Assembly: GCA_963744935.1 (NCBI GenBank)
Contig: CAVUVM010000007.1
Coordinates: forward strand, 1 to 64,000
DNA length: 64,000 bases
Direction: 5' to 3'
Source: Bog-473 sp963744935
GTDB lineage: Bacteria; Actinomycetota; Acidimicrobiia; Acidimicrobiales; RAAP-2
Of the stretch, positions 53,313 to 62,416 are shown in pieces. Positions within the stretch are counted from its first letter, which is position 1; the number at the start of each line of letters is the position of its first letter. A program made the translations under genes and the position numbers. A model generated the notes under the pieces. That model saw nothing but the letters and a program-made list of their open reading frames with translations. It was not told the origin of the DNA and did not search any database.

Positions 53313-54515
53313 GCGGCAAGGTGGCCTTCGTCACGCCCCGCTACGGGACGCAGATCATGGGCGGCGCCGAGACGGCGGTCCGCCAGCTGGCCGAGCACCT
53401 GCGCGCCATGACGAGCTGGGAGCCCGAGGTCCACACCACCTGTGCCCTCGACCCGGTCACCTGGGACGACGAGCTCGAGCCCGGGACCACCGAGCTCAAC
53501 GGTGTCCTCGTGCACCGCCACCCGAACGCGCACGGGCGGTTGCCCGACTTCTACGGCCTCGACGGGATGCTGCGCCTGGCACCGCGGCAGGTCACACGGG
53601 CCCAGGCGGCGCGCTGGGTCGACTACAACGGGCCGGTCTCACCCCAACTCGTTGACGCACTCGGCGCGACGGACGCCGACGTCGTCGCGTTCACCCCGTA
53701 CCTGTACCACCCCACGGTGGCCGGCATCGGCCGGGTACGTGCGCCGGCCGTCTTCCACCCGGCCGCCCACGACGAGCCTGCGCTCTACTTTCCGGTCTTC
53801 CGCGGCACGTTCGGAGACGCCGACGCCTTCTGCTTTTACACGGCGGCCGAACGCACCCTGGTCGAGCGCATGTACCCCGTGGCCGAGCGGCCGCAGATCG
53901 TGCTCGGACTCGGCGTGGGGGACTCCCAGGGTGCCGGCAGGCCGGGTCGCGAACTTGCGGGCGTGGGGGACCGGCCCTACATCGTGAGCGTCGGGCGCGT
54001 CGACGAGCACAAGGGTTCGAAGATGCTGGCGTCGTACTTCGCCACGTACAAGGAGCGTCATCCCGGTCCGCTGGCACTCGTGCTCGTCGGCCCGGTCGCC
54101 GTCGAGTTGCCGCCGCACCCCGACATCGTCGTGACCGGGCCGGTGGAGGAAGCCGACAAGTGGGACATCGTGCACGACAGCGCTGGTGTCGGTCTCACCC
54201 TCCGCGCTCGAGTCGTTCTCGCTGGTCGTGATCGAGGCGTGGGTCGACCGGGTCCCCGTGCTCGTCAACGGCGCCTGCGGGCCCACCCGGGAACACTGCG
54301 AGCGCTCCGGGGGTGGTCTGTGGTTCACCTCCTACCCCGAATTCGAGGCCGTCCTCGAGCGTCTCGTGGCTGACTCGTCCCTGCGCGAGACGCTGGGTGC
54401 GCGTGGCCGCGCCCATGTGGACACGCATTTCCGGTGGCCGGTCCTCGTCCGCCGCTACGACGACTTCATCACCTCGGTGGCCGAACGGGGGCGCGGGACG
54501 CCGGGCCTGTTCTGA
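53309..54515 (+). pseudogene. GT4-type glycosyltransferase (cassette A, second), frameshifted as read
   Basis: The GTG at 53309 overlaps the previous stop. The frame starts GKVAFVTPRYGTQIMGGAET, a standard GT4 N-terminus with the donor-side GG, and runs well to DKWDIVHDSA at ~54185. There a +1 step is needed to continue VSVSPSALESFSLVVIEAWV (the catalytic Glu region), which then ends normally at 54515. Repaired, it would be ~401 aa. One surplus G in GCTGGTG at ~54183 explains it. Both halves are well conserved, so a sequencing indel is the simplest cause. Confidence 0.8.
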
Positions 54516-54562
54516 GCGCGCAGCGACGGAGATGCCGACGCCATGCGTGCGGCGCGGCTGGC

Positions 54563-55462
54563 TCAAACCTCGCGGCGACCCACCACGGTGTACATGTGCT
54601 GCTCGATCGCGTCGGCCCCGATGTCGTGAGCCAGGTGGTGGCGCTGGCTGTGCATCGTCGTCTCCGTCCGCCCGAAGCCGAGGCGCGACAGCATCGACAC
54701 GACTGCGCCGGGGTAGATCGACCACCAGTTGGTCATGTGGTGCTCGGCGGAAGGGGAGAACCGCATGATGTTGGCCTCGGGTGGCTGTGCGTCATCTTGC
54801 AGTGGCTCGGTCACGATCATCGTGTCCTTCGTGCGGGCCGCGGCCTGGGACAGGGCGCCCCAAGGTTCACGCAGGTGTAACAAGATGGCACCGACGAGCG
54901 TGATGTCGAAGAGGCCGAGATCGTCCGGCATGTCGTAGATGTTCCCCTGGACGAACTTGGCGGACGAACCGAACGCGCGGTGGAGGTACCACCAGGCGTC
55001 GTGGTTGCGATCGATCGTCTCCTGCATGACGCGCAGCCTCTCCTCGGGTTGATCGATGCCCTTCACCGGGAGCAGGTCGATCGACACGTCGAAGCCGGCT
55101 TCGAAGGACACCACCTCCGCGCCCATGCGCTCCATGTAGAAGGTCAGGTACCCGGTGGCGGGGCCCAGCTCGAGGACACGCTTGCCCGCGACGTCCACCC
55201 CACCGAGGTAGGCGGACTCGTGACCGCGCAGGTCCCAGGCGCCCGGCAGCACCCGGCCGTCGGGGAGCTCGACCGCGTGATACCACACGAGGTCGTCGAG
55301 GTCGGCGTCGGCGCGCCGGGCCGACAACGCAGCCTGGAAGGCGGGATCGAGCTGCCCGAGGTAGTCGCGCGGCGGGTAGGTGGGCAGGAGCGGGCCGCGC
55401 CGAGGGGCGTCCGGCGCCGCGACGGTCGTAGCGGGCTGTGCGCTGTCACGTGGCCGGGGCAT
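54563..55462 (-). CDS. Class I SAM-dependent methyltransferase
   Basis: A 299-aa protein with a short leader, YHAVELPDGRVLPGAWDLRG, the SAM motif VLELGPATGYLTFYME (~93-108) followed by VVSFEAGFDV, and DITLVGAILLHLREPW as the post-II motif. It resembles the FkbM-unrelated, Methyltransf_23-like tRNA-mo5U34/glycan methyltransferases. It is unlike the two cassette methyltransferases. It lies on the minus strand within the glycan cluster, next to the gene for the exported repeat protein. Confidence 0.8.
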   Translation of the reverse strand: MPRPRDSAQPATTVAAPDAPRRGPLLPTYPPRDYLGQLDPAFQAALSARRADADLDDLVWYHAVELPDGRVLPGAWDLRGHESAYLGGVDVAGKRVLELGPATGYLTFYMERMGAEVVSFEAGFDVSIDLLPVKGIDQPEERLRVMQETIDRNHDAWWYLHRAFGSSAKFVQGNIYDMPDDLGLFDITLVGAILLHLREPWGALSQAAARTKDTMIVTEPLQDDAQPPEANIMRFSPSAEHHMTNWWSIYPGAVVSMLSRLGFGRTETTMHSQRHHLAHDIGADAIEQHMYTVVGRREV

Positions 55463-55540
55463 GGGGCGTCACTCTACGCGAGGCGGTCGCGCCGGAAGCG
55501 CCTCACAGCGATACGCAGGTTGGCGCGCCGAGGGGATCGA

Positions 55541-56278
55541 TCAGAACCCGTCCATGCCGACCATGGGCCGGTTGAGATGTTGCCCGCCCATCGAACCGTG
55601 GAACGGCGCGTCGCCGTAGGAGAAGATGCCACCGTCGGCCGCGACGAACCAGTAGCCGCCCCCGTCGTAGGTGGACTGCATCGCCACCACCGGCTGATTG
55701 AGCACGAGGCCGCCGGTCGAGCCGTAGAACGGCGCACCGAAGGAGAAGACACCGCCGTCGGCGCCAATCAGCCAGTAGCCGCCGGTCACGGGATCCGCCG
55801 TCATGCCGACGATTGGCGCGTTCAGGTGGATCGATTCGGTGTCGCCGGCGAATTGGGCGTCGCCGAAGGTGAAGACGTGTCCCGTCGTGCTGACCTCCCA
55901 ATAGCCGAGGCCGTCGGGCGTCGCCGCCATGGCGACGATGTCCTGGTGGGGGTCTGACGCGGCCGACCCGTAGAAGCCCGCGTCACCGTAGGAGAAGATG
56001 CCGCCGTCGGAGGCGACGAGCCAGTACCCCTTGCCGTCGGGCGTCGGTGCCATGCCGACAACGGGCGCGTTGAGGTGCAGCGACCCGGTGGAGCCGTAGA
56101 AGCCGGCGTCGCCGTACGAGAAGATGCCGCCGTCGGACGCGACGAGCCAATAGCCGCCTTGTCCCGGGACGGCCGACATGCCCACCACGGGTTTGTTCAG
56201 CACCATGCTGCCCGTGCTCCCGCAGAAGTCCTGCCCGAAGGCGAAGATGCCACCGTCGGAGGCGACGGTCAGATAACC
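55541..56278 (-). repeat. Six coding repeats of ~41 residues
   Basis: Each unit has GYW(L/E/F)V-x-DGG(I/V)F-(S/A)(Y/F)GDA-x-F-x-GS-x15-P(V/I)VGM. Units 2 and 3 are the most alike; unit 4 is the most divergent (STTGHVFTFGDA). The same repeat returns in the SpoIID protein at 63.8-64 kb and as a scrap at 18.29 kb. Confidence 0.9.
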
Positions 56279-57895
56279 GTGTTGGCTCGCCGCCGGCCGG
56301 TCGCACTGCCCGAGCGGGGCGCCGCCGCCGACGAACCCGCTCAGCTCCGAGTCGTGGTGGAACTGCGGCCACGCGCCCGACTCGCCGGCCAGTGCACCGT
56401 TGGAGCCGGTGACCTCGAAGTGCTGCACGATGCCCTGGACGTAGTTGCTCCCCGACACCGCGAAGTAACCGGCCACGGTGATGCCGATCGGTCCCCCGTC
56501 ATCGGTCACCAGAGCCGCATTCTGGAAGCCGAAGACTTCACCGGACAGCTGGGCGTCGCCGTTGCTCGAGCCGTCGTCTACGTCGGCGACTTCCTGGCCG
56601 GTCCGGCCGTCGAGGATGAAGAGCCCGAGGTCGGTCGGCACGATGACGTCCTGATAGCCCGTCCCGAGATCCGCCGTCGTGACCGACCCGTAGATAGCGC
56701 CGGGGACATTGGCCTGCCAGAGAACGGCTCCCGTGGTTGCGTTGAGCGCGTAGACGGACCCTGTCGTCGCGCTGGTGACGGTGCCCTCGACGACGGCGAG
56801 TTGCCCGTTACCCATCACGTCGGCCAGGGCGGGTGAACCCCCGGTCGTGCCGTCGAGCTTGTCGCTCCAGACCTGGTTGCACTGGGTGTCGAAGACCTTG
56901 ACCGTGTCTTCGTCGCTGCCGCCGAAGAAGCTGCCGGTGCCCGTGGCGATCCCGTAGTGCCCGCCGGGCAGGATGGGGCCGACGGCGGGGGAGGAGTCGA
57001 CCTCCTCGGTCGTGTTGGCGCTGCAGATCAACCCGCCGCTGTCGTTGTAGATGCGGACGTGGCCGCCGTTGTCGTAGTGCTTCCCGTAGGCGAAGCCCTG
57101 CGACGACGCGCCGCCCGAGACGAACTCGTCCGACCCTGTGCCGTAGAGGTCTCCGACGGCTGCCGTGGAGAACACGCTGTCGGCGGAGAATTGAGGCCAA
57201 GCCGGTGTGGGAACGCCGTTCGCGGTGCTCAGCGCGTAGGTCTCTTGACCCAGCGACCCGGCCTCGACCAGTGAGCCGCCGTCCCCGACGGAGGGCGACG
57301 CCTGCACGCCGCCGTTGGGGACAGTGTCGCCCGACGGATTGGTCACGACCTGATTCCACAGCGCGCTGCCGTTGGGCCCGTACGAGTAGTAGCCCCCGTC
57401 GATCGGGGCCGCCGCGTTGCCGGCACCGATGTACAGATCGCCGTTCGGGCCGACCGAGGCTGTCGAGTCGACCGGCGGGCTGCCCGGTACCCGCACGCCG
57501 ATGAGCCCGACGCCTGGAGTGCCACCCGAGGGATTGCTCGAACAGCCTTCGCCGGAGCCGACGCCGCTACCGGAGCCATTGCTCCAACCTGAAACCGGTG
57601 ATCCGCTCGACAGACTCAAGCCGTAGAGGAACCCTTCGCGGTCACCCACCTCGACCGCCGGCGTCCCGCCGTCGTTGAACTCAACGGGGGAAGATTGCAC
57701 GGCGCCGCAGGGTGCATCGTCAAGGAGCACCCCGGGCATGGTCGCGCTGCTGTTCCAGGTCTCGGTGAGCGTGATGGGGGCCGCCGCCGCGACCTGAAGA
57801 GGCGGCGCTGCGAGCACGCCGCCGACGATGCACACTCCCGCCACCGCCAGGCCGGAGAGAATGATGCGCGTCGTCAGCCTGCGCGCGTTTGTCAC
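55541..57895 (-). CDS. Exported beta-propeller/repeat protein
   Basis: A 784-aa protein with a signal peptide (basic start, hydrophobic RIILSGLAVAGVCIVGGVLA, cleavage near AAAAP). Residues ~45-520 form repeated blades with FG-GAP/PQQ-like strands (VGDLYGTGSDEFVSGG, ALADVMGNGQLAVVEG, GSVYALNATTGAVLWQ). Residues ~540-784 hold six repeats of about 41 residues, each with GYWLVASDGGIFSYGDAGFY-type sequence. The GTG at 57895 is chosen; the frame continues open upstream only as arginine-rich antisense of the methyltransferase. It is likely an outside-facing structural or binding protein. Confidence 0.85.
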   Translation of the reverse strand: MTNARRLTTRIILSGLAVAGVCIVGGVLAAPPLQVAAAAPITLTETWNSSATMPGVLLDDAPCGAVQSSPVEFNDGGTPAVEVGDREGFLYGLSLSSGSPVSGWSNGSGSGVGSGEGCSSNPSGGTPGVGLIGVRVPGSPPVDSTASVGPNGDLYIGAGNAAAPIDGGYYSYGPNGSALWNQVVTNPSGDTVPNGGVQASPSVGDGGSLVEAGSLGQETYALSTANGVPTPAWPQFSADSVFSTAAVGDLYGTGSDEFVSGGASSQGFAYGKHYDNGGHVRIYNDSGGLICSANTTEEVDSSPAVGPILPGGHYGIATGTGSFFGGSDEDTVKVFDTQCNQVWSDKLDGTTGGSPALADVMGNGQLAVVEGTVTSATTGSVYALNATTGAVLWQANVPGAIYGSVTTADLGTGYQDVIVPTDLGLFILDGRTGQEVADVDDGSSNGDAQLSGEVFGFQNAALVTDDGGPIGITVAGYFAVSGSNYVQGIVQHFEVTGSNGALAGESGAWPQFHHDSELSGFVGGGAPLGQCDRPAASQHGYLTVASDGGIFAFGQDFCGSTGSMVLNKPVVGMSAVPGQGGYWLVASDGGIFSYGDAGFYGSTGSLHLNAPVVGMAPTPDGKGYWLVASDGGIFSYGDAGFYGSAASDPHQDIVAMAATPDGLGYWEVSTTGHVFTFGDAQFAGDTESIHLNAPIVGMTADPVTGGYWLIGADGGVFSFGAPFYGSTGGLVLNQPVVAMQSTYDGGGYWFVAADGGIFSYGDAPFHGSMGGQHLNRPMVGMDGF

Positions 57896-58051
57896 GAAGC
57901 CCCGAAATCCATGCGTTAGCGCTACGACGCTAGTCGTTCGTTCAGAGCATGGATTGTCGCCCCCCGTTTCCACGCGGGCATCACCGGTAGCATCCAGCGC
58001 CGTGCCCCCAGCCATCCCTCCAACCGGCGATGCCTGACGCGACCCCCCAGG

Positions 58052-59029
58052 GTGCGGGCGGTGGACAGCGGCGACCTGGACGGCGACGCAGACGGCGCGG
58101 GCGTGGTCCCAGCCGACCGCGAAAGGGCCGCCCAGGCGCTGCACGAGGCTTTCGCCCGCCTGGCGCCTCAGGGGAGCGACCGGTGGAATTTCCTGGGGGC
58201 GTTCACGCTCCTCGGCGACCGCTACGGTCCCTACCACCCCGGCGCGTCTGCGCTGTCGGACGCAGTGGAGACGGAGCGCCGCGGCAGCGGCCGCCGGGGC
58301 GGCCGCTTCGAGCGATTGCGCCGCGACCGGGGCGCGCGGGCGCCCGAGGGAGAGAAGACCGAGCTCGAGGAAGCGATGGCGCACGTCGTCGAGGCCTTTC
58401 GCTTCCTCTCGGCCCGCGTCACGACCCTCGAGACCAGGCTGGCCGGAGAGGATCGGCCCGTGGAGGGCGCGGCCTGGCTCGTTCCGGCGCGTGAGCTGGG
58501 TCCCTGGGCGGGTGCCGTTGCCGCGCACGTCACGGCCACGGCCCCTGGCGGCGACATCGTGCACGCCGACTGCGGCGAGGGCAGCCTGCTCGACGCCTTC
58601 GCCGCCCGGGGCACGACCGCGCTTGGTGTCGAGCCCCGCGGAGCACTGGCCTTGCGTGCCCTCGAGCGGGGCTGCACTGTCACGATCGCCGAGGCCTCGG
58701 AGTACCTGAGAGGACGAGCGGACGCAGACCTCGGCGGAATAGTGCTGAGCGGGGTGGTCGATCGCCTCGCCCTGCACGAGCTCCTGCCTCTGCTCACCAC
58801 GTGCCGGCGTACGCTCGCACGCGCCGCGCCGCTGGTCGTCGTGTCCGAACCAGCCAGAGCGGTGGGGTCGAGGGAGGCTCCGGCGAGCGACCTGGTCGAG
58901 GGCCGCTCGCTGCACGAGGCGACCTGGGAGCTCCTGCTCGATCGCGCGGGGTTCGTCGACATCGCCCCGCACCCGGGCGTCGAGGAGGAGAACCAGCGCT
59001 TCGCCTTGGTGGCCAGCACCCCGTCGTGA
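58052..59029 (+). CDS. SAM-dependent methyltransferase (cassette B)
   Basis: A 325-aa paralogue of the methyltransferase at 51202: helical N-terminal half, then IVHADCGEGSLLDAFAARG (~170-188) as the SAM motif, GVEPRGALALRALE and IVLSGVVDRLALHELLPLL aligned with the same segments there. The GTG at 58052 is used; others are possible nearby. Its stop overlaps the glycosyltransferase start (GTGA at 59026), as in cassette A. Substrate is presumably a sugar of the exported glycan. Confidence 0.82.
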   Translation: MRAVDSGDLDGDADGAGVVPADRERAAQALHEAFARLAPQGSDRWNFLGAFTLLGDRYGPYHPGASALSDAVETERRGSGRRGGRFERLRRDRGARAPEGEKTELEEAMAHVVEAFRFLSARVTTLETRLAGEDRPVEGAAWLVPARELGPWAGAVAAHVTATAPGGDIVHADCGEGSLLDAFAARGTTALGVEPRGALALRALERGCTVTIAEASEYLRGRADADLGGIVLSGVVDRLALHELLPLLTTCRRTLARAAPLVVVSEPARAVGSREAPASDLVEGRSLHEATWELLLDRAGFVDIAPHPGVEEENQRFALVASTPS

Positions 59030-60122
59030 GGGGCATCCACCACTTCGTACCCGTCCTGCACCGCGGCGATGCGGTCGGGCGCCACACCCTCCGGCTGCGT
59101 GACGCCACGCGCACCCGCGGATATGACTCGCACATCTACGTGGACACTGTCGAGGCCGAGACAGCGAACGAGGCCCTCCCCGTGCTGTCGTACCCACAGG
59201 CGGCGCAGCCTGGGGACGTCGTCGTGTACCAGTTCGCCACCGCGTCGGCCATGGCGTCGTGGCTGGCCGGACGGTCCGAGACCCTTGTCGTCAACTACCA
59301 CAACATCACGCCGCCCGACCTCATGGCGCCATGGGACAACCATCTCGCACTCGGTCAGCTCCAAGCCCAGGGTGACCTGGCGCTGTTGGCGCCGCGAGCC
59401 GCGCTCGCGGTCGCGGACTCGACCTACAACGAAGCGCACCTTGCTGCAGCGGGCTTTGCCAGGACTGCGGTCGTCCCGCCCTCGGCTGCACTCGGCGCAC
59501 TCGGCACGCTCGACCCACCGCAGCCGACCGCAAACAGCGCCGGCCCGTCCCGTCCACAGGGAGCGAGGTGGCTCGCCGTCGGCCGGGTGTCACCCAACAA
59601 GGCGCTCGAGAGCACTGTCGCCGCGCTGGCCGTGGCGCGGGCCCACCAGGACCCCGACGCCACGCTCCTCGTCGTCGGCAAGCCCGCCACCGAGTCGTAC
59701 GCGGCAGCGCTGCGGCGCTACGTCGTCGACATGGGATTGGCGGACGCGGTGCGCTTCACCGGACACGCGAGCGATGCCACCGTGGCGTCCGCCTATGCCG
59801 AGGCCGACGTGCTGGTCGTGACGTCCGAGCACGAGGGATTCTGCGTGCCGGTGGTGGAGGCCATGGCGGCTCGTGTCCCGGTCGTGGCCTTCGATCAGGG
59901 TGCAGTGCCCGAGGTGCTCGGGGGGCGGGAGTCCTGGTCTCGGACAAGGACCCCTACGCGCTGGCCGGAGCCATCGCCGCGCTGCTGGCGGACGCACCCT
60001 TGCGCGCCGTCCTGGAAGAGGCGGGAAGCCGGCGCCTCGACGAGCTCGATCTCGCTGCGGCGGCGGACCGCTTCGTGAGCCTGCTCGTCCCGCTGGTGGA
60101 CGCGGGTGCCATCGCGTCATGA
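59026..60122 (+). pseudogene. GT4-type glycosyltransferase (cassette B, first), frameshifted as read
   Basis: The GTG at 59026 is coupled to the methyltransferase. The frame starts GIHHFVPVLHRGDAVGRHTL and has GDVVVYQFATASAMASWLAG, VVNYHNITPPDLMAPWDN, VGRVSPNKALEST and SEHEGFCVPVVEAMAARVPV. At ~59925, in a run of six G, it breaks; a seventh G restores GGAGVLVSDKDPYALAGAIA and an end at 60122. Repaired length is ~365 aa. The homopolymer context strongly suggests a sequencing or assembly error. The next gene starts within its stop (ATGA). Confidence 0.85.
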
Positions 60123-61180
60123 CCGCGGTCCACCAGTTCGTGCCGATGCTGCACCGCTCCGATGCTGTCGGCCGTCACACGCTGCGCCTACGCGAGGTGC
60201 TCGAGGCGCGCGGCGTGCGCTCCGACATCTACGTCGAGCTGACCGACGAGGAAACGGCTGCGCTGACGCGGTCCTTCGGACGCTACGCGCAGGAGGCTGA
60301 GCCGGGGGACGTCCTCGTGTACCAGTTCGCCACCGCGTCGGGGATCGCCTCCTTTGTCGGGGAGCGTCGTGAGCGCCTCGTCGTGAACTACCACAACGTC
60401 ACACCACCCGCGTTCTACGCGTCGTGGGACAACGCGATGGCTCGCCATCAGCTGCGCGCGCAGCAGGAACTGCGCGCGCTCGCCGCACGCGCGTCGCTCG
60501 GACTGGCCGTCTCATCGTTCAACGAGGCCGAGTTGGCGGCCGCCGGGTTCGCGCACACCGCGGTGGTCCCGCCCGCTGCGGCGCTGCCCACTCCAGAAGT
60601 GGCGGTGCCTCGCGCACCCGAGGCTCGCACCGGCGGCAGCCGCTGGATCAGCGTCGGTCGTGTCGCCCCGAACAAAGGCATCGAGCTCGCCGTGATGGCT
60701 CTCCTTGTCGCGCGCGAGCATCACGACCCGGCGGCGAGACTCGAGGTGGTGGGGCGGCCCGTCGTGTCCTCCTACAGCGACGCGCTGCGTCGCTTCGTCG
60801 ACGAGATGGGCCTCCACGACGCGGTCACGTTCACCGGCACGCTGAGCGACCCCGATCTCGTCGCCGCCATGAAGCGCGCCGACGTCCTCGTGGTGAGTTC
60901 GCGGCACGAGGGCTTCGGGGTGCCCGTGCTCGAGGCGATGAGCATGGGCTTGCCCGTCGTGGCCAACCGGGCCGGTGCGCTGCCTGAAGTGGTCGGTGAC
61001 GCCGGCCTGCTGGTGGACGCCACCGATCCGTACGCACTGGCCGCTGCGGTCGCCCGCGTGCTGGGGGACCAGGGCTTTTGCACCACGCTTGCAGAGGCCG
61101 GCCGGCTGCGGTTCGAGGCGCTCGACCTGTCCTCGGCCGGCGACCGTGCTGCTGACCAGATCCTGGCGCTCCGAGGCTGA
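60119..61180 (+). CDS. GT4-type glycosyltransferase (cassette B, second)
   Basis: A 353-aa close paralogue of the preceding enzyme: VHQFVPMLHRSDAVGRHTL, GDVLVYQFATASGIASFVG, VVNYHNVTPPAFYASWDN, VGRVAPNKGIELAVMALL and SRHEGFGVPVLEAMSMGLPV, with the last giving the GT4 E-x7-E site. Its ATG overlaps the previous stop (ATGA at 60119). It must be cytoplasmic or membrane-surface associated, since there is no signal peptide. Confidence 0.9.
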   Translation: MTAVHQFVPMLHRSDAVGRHTLRLREVLEARGVRSDIYVELTDEETAALTRSFGRYAQEAEPGDVLVYQFATASGIASFVGERRERLVVNYHNVTPPAFYASWDNAMARHQLRAQQELRALAARASLGLAVSSFNEAELAAAGFAHTAVVPPAAALPTPEVAVPRAPEARTGGSRWISVGRVAPNKGIELAVMALLVAREHHDPAARLEVVGRPVVSSYSDALRRFVDEMGLHDAVTFTGTLSDPDLVAAMKRADVLVVSSRHEGFGVPVLEAMSMGLPVVANRAGALPEVVGDAGLLVDATDPYALAAAVARVLGDQGFCTTLAEAGRLRFEALDLSSAGDRAADQILALRG

Positions 61181-61212
61181 CCCCGCTCGGCAGAGCGGGA
61201 CCGAACGCCCGC

Positions 61213-62292
61213 TCAGGAGGCCACGGCCCCCTGCACCAGCGACACGAAGCGCTGCGTCGACGCTGCCAGGTCGAAACCCGCGGCACGTGTGCGGCCCGCT
61301 GCGGCCAGGACGCCGCGCAGGGCGTCGTCGCGCAGGACGCGGCCGACGGCGGCGGCAAAGGGCACCGGCGACTTGTCCTCGAGCACGAGGCCCGCGCCGC
61401 CGACCGTCTCGGGCACCGCGGTGACCCCGTAGGCGACGATGGGGACGCCGTGGCCCATGGCCTCGGCCAGCGGGACGCAGAACCCTTCGTGGTCCGACGC
61501 CATGACGAAGACGTCAGCCGCTTGGTAGTAGGCCTCGAGCGCCGCGCCACTCACGGAGCCGGCGAGGTCGACGGCGCCGCTCAGTCCGAGCTCCTCGATG
61601 AAGGTGCGCAGCGCCGGCTCGTAGGTCTCCCCGAGCGGCGAGCCCACAAGGTGGAGGCGGGCGGCCGGGTCGTCGGTCCGGCGAAGGACGTCGAGCATCT
61701 TCACCAGATCGTGCGGCGCCTTGTGCGGCGAGATCTTCCCGACGTAGAGCAGGTCGGCCCCGCCCTGGCGCGCCTTGCGGCGGGCGAGAGCGCTCGCCAG
61801 CTCGGGATCGGGCTCATCGCTCTTGGCTCGCATGTCGATCAGCAGGGGCACGACGGCAGTGCCCTCGAAGCCGAGCGCGTGGAGCTCGGATTCGTTGAAC
61901 GCGGAGTCGGCGACGGCGAAGCGGCTCTGTGGGGCGAGGCGCGCCAGCTGCGTCCGGCCCAGAGCGACCTCGTAGGCGACGGCGGGCTCCCAGTCGCGCA
62001 ACAGGTCGGCTGGGGTGATGTTGTGGTAGTTGACGAGCTTGGGCTCGTTGCGCGCGGCGACGATGTCGTAGACCGGGCTGCCGATGGACGCCTGGTACAG
62101 CAGCCAGCGGTCGCGCCCGGCACGCCCGAGCTCGATCACCGGCCGTCCCTCGTGCTCGACATCGGCCGTGTGCGAGCCGTAGTAGATGTCCGAGTCGAAC
62201 CCCGCCGCGCGTAGGCCATCGCGCAGGTTCACCGTGTGAACCCCGATGGCGTCGCGGCTGGCGAGCGACGGAATGACCTGGTCGACCCGCAC
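61213..62292 (-). CDS. GT4-type glycosyltransferase
   Basis: A 359-aa member of the same amplified family on the opposite strand: VDQVIPSLASRDAIGVHTVN, LYQASIGSPVYDIVA, LVNYHNITPADLLRDWEP, YVGKISPHKAPHDLVKML and SDHEGFCVPLAEAMGHGVPI. It is more distant from the cassette B pair than they are from each other. The GTG at 62292 gives the N-terminus shared by the group; the frame is open further upstream but that part is antisense of the SpoIID gene. It is divergent from that gene with 124 bp between them. Confidence 0.88.
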   Translation of the reverse strand: MRVDQVIPSLASRDAIGVHTVNLRDGLRAAGFDSDIYYGSHTADVEHEGRPVIELGRAGRDRWLLYQASIGSPVYDIVAARNEPKLVNYHNITPADLLRDWEPAVAYEVALGRTQLARLAPQSRFAVADSAFNESELHALGFEGTAVVPLLIDMRAKSDEPDPELASALARRKARQGGADLLYVGKISPHKAPHDLVKMLDVLRRTDDPAARLHLVGSPLGETYEPALRTFIEELGLSGAVDLAGSVSGAALEAYYQAADVFVMASDHEGFCVPLAEAMGHGVPIVAYGVTAVPETVGGAGLVLEDKSPVPFAAAVGRVLRDDALRGVLAAAGRTRAAGFDLAASTQRFVSLVQGAVAS

Positions 62293-62416
62293 GTCGGTGC
62301 AGTGTACAAGCGCACTGCGGAGCTCGAAGGCGGCACCTATGCACCGATTGACGTCCGGAGCGCCCCTATCCTGGTCGAATCGTGTCGGACCGAGCCCCAG
62401 CCGCGCGCCCGCGACC

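Noticed and set aside
57896..59197. Very long minus-strand open frame that would extend the exported protein by over 400 residues
   Set aside because: The extension is Arg/Ala/Gly-rich low-complexity sequence antisense to the methyltransferase and glycosyltransferase, and the true signal peptide begins at 57895.
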